A stretch of DNA of 64,000 nucleotides from Spongilla lacustris (lineage: Eukaryota > Porifera > Demospongiae > Spongillida > Spongillidae). The notes beneath the pieces are model-generated. The model was not told where the DNA came from, did not search any database, and saw nothing but the letters and a program-made list of their open reading frames with translations. The DNA lies in the NCBI GenBank assembly GCA_949361645.1, contig OX442424.1, positions 7,469,378 to 7,533,377 of the forward strand, written 5' to 3'. The translations under genes were made by a program, and so were the position numbers. Shown here piece by piece: positions 54,976-64,000 of the stretch (its first letter is position 1; the number at the start of each line of letters is the position of its first letter).

Positions 54976-57900
54976 GACTTTCTCCGTGCAAATCTACCTC
55001 CCATTCCAAACGATCACAGGTCACTTGAAAACATTGTATATGAATGAGCCAGAGCGTTTGCATGGTCTCTAAAATTAACATTTGTAAGCCATGCACCCTT
55101 CCCCCCCCCCTGTTTGGCCACAAATCTATTTGTCACCTCTTCGTCACTTATTGCACTTAATCTTTGTGCCAGATGTATGAATTATAAATTATTGAGATTA
55201 TGTTTTGTAACAAGCATTCAGAAATCTTATGTTTCAAACTCAGTAGTCGGTATCAGTAAAATTATACTGATATATAATTAACTACCTTAAGCCAGAGTTG
55301 ACGTGTTAGAAATGACACGTAATGACAAATTGGTACGAGGAAGCGCCTCGCTATCACATACCAACAACTCAGGCGCACTTAAAAGTGCCATTTTTAGCAC
55401 ATCAGGTGACTTGCCGTGCATGTATTAACGCTTAACATCAGTTAGGGCCGCAGTTCCGAACAGCGCGTCAGTGCCTGGGATCATTCCCCATTAGTATACG
55501 GTCCTCCACAGCTACATATATAATTATACATCTCAAATCAGTGACCTCAGAGTCAACAAATGTTTCTGCCTCCTGAATAGCACACTTCTGCATGACTGAA
55601 TGTTTAGGCCGATAATAATTAAAGCAGGTAGGCCTTAAATGTGTATGCATGGTATGCATCACCTGACCTCCAAAAAGGGGCCCCTTCCTGGTCGGTATCG
55701 TCACCATTAATACACCTATCAGTGGTCTCCCCCACTCCCCCCAGTGATTAATTATTCATGATTTTGCAAGACGCAGGTAATTTTACGCGGGTGTCTCTTC
55801 TGCTGCCCCACATAGTATGTAGGGAAATCTGAACGGCTAGAATGCCCCAGGAGTGGTTGGGGGTTGGGGGGGGGGGGGGGGGGGGGGTGAAAAGGGGAAT
55901 TTCAAAACCGCAATCGTCAAATCCCCACCATCGCCTCATCTGTGCCCGCACTGGGGGTGCATAATTGAGAAGAGAAGAAGTGGATTCATTGTAACAATTT
56001 TTTTTTTGTCATGCACATTTCTACGGACAATATTTATGGGCTCGTGACATGGGCCAAATGCAAGGTTTAAAGGCGACTAGACGTTAAAAACATTACGTAT
56101 ACAGTACAAAAGGTGCATGACACCTAAAATGGCGGAGACTGCATGGGCTATTCATTGGGGAGATAATGACTATATAAATTTATATTTGTATAGAACTATC
56201 CATCGCATTGCACTGTACAAAATGAAGACGGAATGCCAAAGCGAGGGTAGCTTGCTAATTCATAGTGTGTAGGTGTGTGAGAGAGTCGATCTCTAGCTGA
56301 CTAGCTCAAAAGAGTGAACGAAGATACATGCAGGGTTCAGGAAACGGCGTAAAATAAATACTGAAGACAAATAAGGGTTCGTAAATGTTTTTAAGTACTC
56401 AATATATGTATGGGCATTAATTAAATGTAAGGCATGCAGACCTTACAAACTCTTGTCAATTACTGCCATACACACTAACTGCAATGTCAACAAAACTAGT
56501 CCTTGCAAGTAGTAAATGTGCTTAAACTATATCCTATTTTTCATGTTGGCTATTCACTAGTGCACAGTGCCCGTGCAATAGTTAATATTTACATGAAATG
56601 TAACAGCTCTATACAGGACATCTAGATAGGCAAGTGTAAGATGCCATAAGTACAAACTCGATATTGTAACTATAGCTAGATTCCAGGTGAAAGTTCAGTA
56701 ATTGCAATCCATGCATGTCTGGCATTGGTGACAAGGCAGTGGAAGTCGTCCCATCAGCTTGTCACCATGTAAACATCAATGGCAGAATCACCTGCTGTAT
56801 ACAACAGTTCATGCAGCCACATTACTAGTTGTTATTACATGCTACTTGTCATTTTGACAAGTAACATGCAGTATTTATATTACAAAATTGAACCTTTTCA
56901 CTGATCAGTTAATTGGAAATTTGGGGGCCAGAGGTAGGGCATGCATGGGCTAAATTTCCAATGAAAAGGTGTTGTTTCCTAATACAAGTAGTTTTTGTGC
57001 ATGAACTGTGGATGGGAAAGGTGTGGTGACAAATATGTAATTACATGTAGCACTTTGCAGTATTGATTACTTTTTAACCATAAGAAATTCAGATAACAAG
57101 AAGAAATACGCAGCAGCAGCAGGATAAATAAATGTGCGCATTACCCGGCTGTAACAACAAGATATAACAATTTAATTAAAAAAAGGAAACGAGGGACTAC
57201 GGAAATGTTAGCAATATCAGGCAGTTAGATTTGCCAAATAATGTAGGTCTGTAATATTAAATTTCCGTAATCCTTTGTTTCTTTCTTTTCACTCAATTGC
57301 TGTATAAAGTTTATTTTTTTAAAATTATCTCTCTTGTTTCACTCATTTTTATTTAACCTGAGTGTCCAAGTCTGTGATATGGATCCTGGCATCAATCGGA
57401 GCAAGATGCGGATCGCTCGTCAAAATAATCTAACAGGTGAAGTTTCTCTTCTGCTTCGTCGCTAAACGTCGGATTTCTCGTCGCACTATAAATTGCACCT
57501 TGAAATTTATTGCCTGTCACCATTTATGCATGAGCACATGGGCTATATTCATTAATATATGCAGAAATCGGTGTTCAAAAAGACATCCTATAGCATGTGT
57601 TCCATTGCTAGTACAAGGGGTAATGTGGTTTGAATTTGTGTTGTCGGAATTTATAAGTACTAATGGTTCTGATTTATTCAAAACAAAGTTAGACTTACAC
57701 CTATTTAAATGGTACTCTTGAATTTTATCAACTAACCGCAAGTTATAGAACATTTGCCACCTGTAGAAAGGTTGTAAGAATCATCAGGTGACTTATATTA
57801 AGTCTATCAGTTGAAATCCATGAGATGGAGAATTGTATATCCCTGATGTGGCACTTCTTAATTGAATGTTCTAGGTCTCTCTTAGCGTCTTTTGGACTCA

Positions 57901-58232
57901 GGGTAGTCTTCGAACGCATCCATCGTGTACCATGTGAATGTGACGTCTTGTTAGAGCAGGCACGTCACCATCCGGTTACATAACCGGTCGTGCGGTTGTG
58001 TATCCGGTTGTCCGGTTACATAACCGGTCAATTGTTGGGGCCACAGACTTAACCCGAATATAAATCAACCCTACAATGTACGGAGATACTTATCAATCTA
58101 ACCCGGTGAACTGGCCGGGCCTATAGAAAAAGCAATTGGTATATAATTACTTATCTGCATATTCTCCGCGCCGCATGAACTCGAGTACGTACCTTGGGGC
58201 GAATAATTAGATTCTAACCAAACATAAGTGCG
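54976..58232. other. Intergenic region between genes E and F
   Basis: No supported gene. It contains a C run (55101-55110), a G22 run (55866-55887), a hairpin at about 56890-56972 (ATTGGAAATTT/AAATTTCCAAT), an imperfect inverted repeat at about 57183-57300 (GGAAACGAGGGACTACGGAA side) and two copies of TCCGGTTACATAACCGGT (57971-57988, 58011-58028). Confidence 0.6.
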
Positions 58233-58239
58233 TATAAAA
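58233..58239 (+). promoter_or_regulatory. TATA box of gene F
   Basis: GCGTATAAAAG, 43 bp before the ATG, with TCAGT about 33 bp downstream of the box as a possible initiator. Confidence 0.65.
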
Positions 58240-58282
58240 GCTGCACAATAACAATTTAAATCAATTCAGTTGCGCCCCAGGG

Positions 58283-59338
58283 ATGTTTCACATTGCTCTA
58301 CTTAGATCCCTTCTGCTTGAGATATTTGCGGGTCAACTCGTTCTATGCCTCCCACTAGCTCCACCCTTCAACTCAAAATGCGTTCCATTTAAAAGCAGCA
58401 TCTGCAATACCCTAGGGGCCAGCGGCTACGACCACACGCCCTTCCCGCACCCTATGGCGCCCAGTTACATCTACGCAGTGAGCGTATTGGAGACGGTAGC
58501 GAACGAAATCATACAGAGGACAGTCTCCAGCGGTTGCTCCACGTACGCGGCAATGTTCCTGTGTTTCGCGTACTTCCCGCTCTGCGATGTGGACAAGTTG
58601 AGCGTCCCCCCCATTGTGCCGTGCAAGTCGCTCTGCGAGAGGGTGAAAAAGGACTGCAGCTCGGAGAACATCGTCACGTGGCTCCCGTGGGACTGCGACA
58701 TAATCGGGAACTACAGCACCGGCAGCTTGTGCATAGACATTAATGACACCTCGATTCGCTCGAACATTATTAATGCGACAATTGCCACACCGGTTGACGT
58801 ACAAAACGGGAGCATGAAGGGGCAGCTTGTATGCACCGGCTGCAGTTCAGGACTGCTCCTGCCGAACAGTACACTTTGGGCAGAAAACTATACCGCGGGT
58901 AAGCACACTGTTGACTAGAGCTGCATGCTCTTTCGTTAACATATTTTCATTACGTGTACTTTTTTTTTTTTTTTTTTTTCTCGCACCTCTTTATTAGCAT
59001 CAAAGGTGTCGGTGATTAGCCGGCTCGTGCTGAACGGTACCGTGACGTACAATGTCACGGTCGACGTTGTATACGCCCCGAGGCCCTGTAGAAGTGGCTC
59101 ACAACAGCCCGCCTTTGCGATCTTCTCAACAATCCGCTCGCCATCTTGCACGTGTCAGGACATGGAGGTTGGTGAGAGCTACCTAGTGGGCGGCTACCAA
59201 ACGTTGAACAGCAGCAGCAATGACATCGTCGCTATATGGAACGTCACGGCGGAGGGAACTGTCGCTTCGTGGAGTGACAGCTATGTCGAGCTGATCAAGG
59301 GATGGGTCCGCGCAAGTAGCGATAGGGCTTGCGTGTAA
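58283..59338 (+). CDS. sFRP-like secreted protein F (Frizzled CRD + NTR-like)
   Basis: Exons 58283-58898 and 58998-59338 (intron 99 bp, phase 1, with a T19 run before the acceptor), 318 residues. Signal peptide at about 1-23 (LLRSLLLEIFAGQLVLCL). CRD 33-150 has ten cysteines (VPFKSSICNTLGASGYDHTP, MFLCFAYFPLC, VPCKSLCERVKKDC, WDCDIIGNY). The linker lacks a Thr/Pro-rich stretch but carries several N-glycosylation sequons. The NTR-like exon starts ASKVSVISR and has PRPCRSG, SPSCTCQDMEVGESYLVGGY, RACV at the end. CxC replaces the CxxC of relatives. The most divergent single-CRD member besides A. Confidence 0.88.
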
Positions 59339-59521
59339 ACCTCCCAACACTTTATTTTGATGTGGGCGCTGGGATATCTGATTACACGTGTGCACACACA
59401 ACTTATTCACTCAGTTATACGTGCACTTTAGTGTTGTTGTATTACCTTACATATATATTCATACCTTACACGTATATTCATACCTTACATAATTATATAT
59501 TCATACTAACATATATATACA

Positions 59522-59523
59522 CA

Positions 59524-59568
<45 letters not shown>
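59522..59568. repeat. (CA)n microsatellite
   Basis: Pure CA run downstream of gene F. Confidence 0.95.
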
Positions 59569-59570
<2 letters not shown>

Positions 59571-59735
59571 AACAGGTATCTGTTGCATGCAGAACAGACA
59601 TGCTTTACACAATCTTTTTTTCATCTTTGTGGGGGAGGGAGGTGGTGGGGATTGTAAAATACATGGCACACTTCATAAGCCATTTTGCGTGTACTACAGA
59701 AAAGGCAGAGTGCACTCTTCATCTTCTACAACTGA

Positions 59736-60898
59736 CTACAATCCACCCTTAGTTCCCCTGTCCCCACTGCTTTTGGGCAGGGAAGTGATTTTGGCAGATT
59801 GGGACCCCATCACCCATCGATGATTAGCCTTCCTCCTCCTCAGCTGGAGAACGCACGTGTCCACACTGGCAGCAATTTTCTTATCAGTAATGTCGTCCCT
59901 GAGCCTGGAGCCAGCCAGCTTGAGAAGTTGAAGGTTCTTCATGGTCTGGTGCATGGAGTCCACATAAGTGCCAGTGGCATCTATTGCATGAAGGGCTTCA
60001 GGAAGGTCAGTGCCGGGATGACGCTGGAACACCTGCACAAGAGGTCTGTCAAATCGCTCACGTGTGGTGAGATCTGATGAAGCCACAGGACCCTAGATTG
60101 GAGGGGGGGGGAGGGGGGGGAAAGAAGAAGAAAAGAAGTATGAGGAGGGGTCTGTTTATGGTGGGAGGCTCTCTGAACATGGACACCAGTAAAAACAAGC
60201 CACTTTGTATGGCATTTTACCCACAGACAAATTTCATTACAGTTAGTGTGCAAACCCGCAATAACTGGCATATTGCTTTCACTTCTTTATTTTTGGCTTT
60301 GCCTGAAATGGTAGTAGGCGTAGTAAACTTTCAAATATTTGGCTCACACTCTCTAAGCGTTTGTAGCCATCTTGTGAAGTGATTAGCAAACCCTTGTGTT
60401 CAACACAATACATCAAGATTCCAAAGCCTGCCTTAAAGGCTCGGCTAGTGTATATTGCACTTCTAGCATAGGCCAGCTATATATGCAACATATTGGTATG
60501 ACAGATAAGATGGCTACAGGGATGAAGGAACAATGTGTGGAATCTCATTGCGGCCTTGATGCCTTTTATCACTGTGGAGGTATGCCATAATATAGAAAAC
60601 AATATGATTTGATATCATTTGCCAAAAATGTTTGCTGTTCATGACAACAATGTCGACAACAAAAAAAAAGCATTTCTACGATTATAGGGGTACAAACGGG
60701 CAGGCTGCAATGAACAATAATCATTATTTCAATAACTAAATCACAAGACAATGCTCAGACAGAGGAAGTAAGTGGCCTATAAGAAGAGGACATGGGTACA
60801 CGCCAACCTCATGAAACCCTACAACAATGTATGCACAGAGATAGAACTTTGTGCTACCATTTGCATCAAATGTAAAGGACACGAGGGTTAAATCACCA

Positions 60899-60987
<89 letters not shown>

Positions 60988-63684
60988 TTGTGTGTGTGAT
61001 GCACTTCTTGAACAGATAGACAGGTCCTTCGTAAATCTTGATGTCTTGACTCTATGGTGTGATACACACCCTTTTTGAATCTGTGCTGATGCATGGCAGC
61101 ATGTATTTTTTAATAGCCAGTCCATTATTGAATAATAGTTTTCTGAGAGGGACTGCCTAATCCTATGACTGCAAAAGGGCATAACTGACCACAGAAGTTG
61201 ATAGAGGAGGGCCTCCTAGTTGAGAATGTGTGTATTATTTTCTAATTGCAGCACAGTGGTTTGGTGTTTTCCCACAATCTGGAACATATTGATTCAGGGA
61301 ATGGCTTGGTTTGCCAAGTTCCCATTTCGTTAAAGTGTCCATCAGATAAGATTGTATGCAGAGACAAATTTGAACAGCAGATACTGCACACTGTGTCTGC
61401 CCTTCTCCTTACGTATATACACTACCATCTGGATGGTAGGGGAGGGAAAGAGACCATCTGATGATGAGACCACTCCCCACTTTGGGAGGGGCGGAGAGTG
61501 GCAGGGAAGGGGAGGAGAGGGGCATGGAAGGGGAGGAGAGGGGCAGGGAGGGGGAGGAGAGGGGCAGGGAGGGAGAGGAGAGGGGCAGGGAGGGGGAGGA
61601 AAGGGGCAGGAGAGGGCAGGGAGGGGGAGAAGAGGGGAAGGAAGGGGGAGGAGAGGGCAGGTAGGGGGAGGAGAGGGCAGGGAGGGGGAGAGGGCAGGGA
61701 GGGGCAGGAAGGGGGAGGAGAGGGGCAGGGAGGGGGAGGAGTGACATTCTCATTAATGCTAGTACTAACGTAATCTTCCAACAGACTAATGCTGAGAGTG
61801 CACACCGATCCTGCCCAAGGGGCTACTTTTCTAGGCAGTGTGGCTCAACTGCTGAGCACATTATTGATGCTTACATGCATGTGGGACACAGTGGTAAATT
61901 ATCATTCAAAGACCTTTATCTGATGTAGATGATAAACCTACAATGATTGAGCCACTACCTCCCAACTTAACTTAACATTCAAAACCACATTCAATTGATT
62001 ACATGCAACACCTCAAAGGAAATGACAGGCTCCCCCTTTTTCCCCCTCAACAGCAGCATGCTGAAATCATGGAGTTCCACAGACAGCAGTGTCATTGCGT
62101 GGTTACAGAGAATCTTCTGTTGTCAAACTCTTTTGGGCAATCCTAAAAGACATTCCTTCACGCCCACTCTATCACTAGTGGGATTATACGTATGTATATG
62201 TACATATACATGTACGAATGTAGGCCTTCTATTAAAATCAGATGGTCCGTGAAGATAGTGGGTACAATAAGGTCACTAGGTCACATGCCAAGGTGGGTGG
62301 AGGGGGAAGGGAGCACAGTAGAGGAGGGAGGTAGGGAGAAGGAAGAGGTGTGCATTGGAGAGGGGCAATGAAACTATAGCATTTTTGCTGAATGAATTCC
62401 CTTGTGGAGATGGGATGGTGATCAGGCAGAAAGAAGTATAGAAGGTGGGAGAAGGTAGGAGATGGGGTGATGATGATGTGTGGTGGGAGAAGGTAGGAGA
62501 TGGGGTGATGGAGGATGTGTGGTGGGAGAAGGTAGGGGAGAAGGTAGGAGATGGGGTGATGGTGGATGTGTGGTGAGAGAAGGTAGGGGAGAAGGTAGGG
62601 GAGAAGGTAGGAGATGGGGTGATGGTGGATGTGTGGTGAGAGAAGGTAGGGGAGAAGATAGGGGAGAAGGTAGGAGATAGGGTGATGGAGGATGTGTCGT
62701 GGGAGAAGGTAGGAAATGGGTGATGGTGGATGTGTGGTGGGAGAAGGTAGGGGAGAAGGTAGGATGGTGGATGTGTGGTGGGAGAAGGTAGGGGAGAAGG
62801 TAGGAGATGGGGTGATGGAGGGTGTGTGGTGGGAGAAGGCAGGAGATGGGGTGATGGAGGATGTGTGGTGGGAGAAGATACCTGCATCATACATATGAAT
62901 CTACTTTTATGAAAATTGTTTATGTAATTGTACCCACAATTTCCTTTAAAATGAACTAGCCATGCTTGTATGATTTTACCATAATAAATAGTTTGGTCTG
63001 TTTTTATGCTATTTCAGTAGATGTACATGTATTTCACAAATCAAAGTACACTGCTGTAGCCTGTAGGGGAGTATTCTGGTCACCTTAGTCACCCCCCTAT
63101 GTCACATGAGTACACTAGAGGGCCTTACTCCACCCTTTCCTCCCCTTCTACAAAATACCATTTCACTCTTCACTCATCCTCCAGTTCGATACCAACCAAA
63201 TGATTCCCCATACAACAGCAGAGAAGCACCAAAGCATAACCCTCACAGTAACCCCTGAGTATCCCATAGTACACATCACCCTCACAGTACACGCTATCCC
63301 TGAGAGTATCCCATAGTACACATCACCCTCACAGTACACGCTATCCCTGAGAGTATCCCATAGTACACATCACCCTCACAGTACACACTTACCCCTGAGC
63401 GTATCCCATAGTACACATCACCCTCACAGTACACACTTACCCCTGAGAGTATCCCATAGTACACATCACCCTCACAGTACACCTATCCCTGAGAGTATCC
63501 CATAATACACATCACCCACACAGTACAGGCTACCCTCAAAATAGCATATCCCATAGTACATACACACTATCCCCACCATAGCACTCACTAAAGCATATCC
63601 CTGGGCCTTCTCTTGCATGTCGTAATAACGTTGGCATTTTTGTGCAGCAAGATTGGCTTCTCCATTGCTTACTTGAAGGTGTTG
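59736..63684 (-). CDS. Tektin-like gene, two visible exons (incomplete)
   Basis: Last exon 60092-59736: acceptor CTAG after a C-rich tract, phase 0, 118 residues then TAG. It reads [60 protein letters not shown]. Spacing of a RP..HPGTDL segment, heptad-rich helix and DIxxKxxxxxVDxCxxxLR resembles the C-terminal tektin pattern (xDIxxKxxSLxIDxxCxxxR). An internal exon 63684-63589 (96 bp, phase 0/0) reads [29 protein letters not shown], also coiled-coil-like; linking it to the same gene is inference from strand and phase. Tektins are filament proteins of ciliary microtubule doublets. Other exons between and upstream were not found. Confidence 0.45.
60905..60988. repeat. (TG)n microsatellite
   Basis: Nearly pure TG run. 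Confidence 0.96.
61252..61435 (+). CDS. Unrecognised exon on the plus strand
   Basis: TTTTCTAATTGCAG precedes an open 184-bp segment (phase 0 in, phase 1 out) ending at a GTAGGG donor. It encodes [41 protein letters not shown] second open segment, 61785-61893, between AACAG and GTAAAT ([19 protein letters not shown]), could belong to the same gene but the phases do not join directly. No family recognised. Confidence 0.35.
61490..62885. repeat. GGGAGGGGCA purine minisatellite and GTGGTGGGAGAAGGTAGG array
   Basis: 61490-61740 is a G/A-only style array (GGGAGGGGGAGGAGAGGGGC). 62440-62885 is a separate array of GATGTGTGGTGGGAGAAGG and GGGGAGAAGGTAGGAGATGG units. Open frames in either strand are repeat text. 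Sequence between them (61741-62440) holds the possible plus-strand exon 61785-61893. Confidence 0.9.
63230..63545. repeat. 47-bp minisatellite
   Basis: Six copies of a 47-bp unit containing AGTATCCCATAGTACACATC and ACCCTCACAGTACAC (period 47 between 63305 and 63352). It has the same period length as the array at 1264-1559 but an unrelated sequence. Confidence 0.9.
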
Positions 63685-63749
63685 CTGCACGAAGATGTAG
63701 ACAGTCTCTCAACCCCATACCCATATAAACAGACCTTGCACACATTTAT

Positions 63750-64000
63750 AACACACACACACATACATAAACCCTCATTCATACACAAACTTGCACACAC
63801 ATGTGCACACAAAAACACACAAAACATATACATATGTGCATACACACATGCACACACATTCACACACACATTCACACACATACATGCACATGTGCACACA
63901 AACACACAAATTCGCAACACACGTGTGCACATATATACACACGCACACATACACATATGATGCATACAAAAGCACACAAAACATACACATGTGCACACAA
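63750..64000. repeat. CA-rich microsatellite to the window edge
   Basis: CA dinucleotides with CATACA, CATGTG and CATTCA interruptions, cut by the window end. Confidence 0.9.

Noticed and set aside
60396..60579. Plus-strand [21 protein letters not shown] ending at a GTATGC donor
   Set aside because: No acceptor of quality, no recognisable domain, and no phase-compatible partner found.

Overview
This is animal (metazoan) DNA, most probably from a sponge. Genes are interrupted by GT–AG introns, several introns are tiny (60–160 bp), and the intergenic DNA is packed with minisatellites, long poly-G/poly-C runs, foldback DNA elements and decayed non-LTR retroelements. The dominant gene family is a set of short, secreted, two-exon proteins with a Frizzled-type cysteine-rich domain (CRD) followed by a netrin-like (NTR-like) domain, the architecture of secreted Frizzled-related proteins (sFRPs). 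Multi-copy sFRP-like genes in a compact setting fit a demosponge, but the species cannot be fixed from the sequence. One 200-bp run of N (1951–2150) shows this is a draft scaffold.

Layout. 1–11.4 kb: the 3' part of a plus-strand ankyrin-repeat gene whose introns are filled with tandem repeats. 11.6–17.9 kb: three sFRP-like genes (A plus; B minus; C plus), with B and C divergent. 17.9–40.1 kb: mostly mobile-element debris, including a perfect 132-bp-arm palindrome, a long-armed foldback element, a small MITE family built on GTCTCGTACCCAGACCC, a pogo/Tigger-like MITE and pieces of an RLE-type non-LTR retroelement. 40.2–43.6 kb: sFRP-like gene D, which carries two CRDs in tandem and a transposon-bearing intron. 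43.9–49.9 kb: a nested graveyard of the same retroelement family in both orientations, including one long reverse-transcriptase ORF. 51.3–52.1 kb: a second copy of the foldback family. 53.9–59.3 kb: sFRP-like genes E and F. 59.7–63.7 kb: exons of a minus-strand gene that looks tektin-like, and one unrecognised plus-strand exon, among more minisatellites.

How the genes relate. All six sFRP-like genes split at the same place with the same intron phase (phase 1, between CRD plus linker and NTR), and all have a TATA-like box 37–75 bp upstream of the chosen ATG, so they are a cluster of local duplicates. By family analogy they would be secreted Wnt/Frizzled-interacting proteins; this is inferred from domain architecture only. 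The most unusual member is D: CRD–CRD–NTR, where both CRDs lack the same two cysteines (positions 2 and 4), which pair with each other in known Frizzled CRDs. Gene C has lost a short cysteine-bearing segment of the NTR domain present in its divergent twin B.
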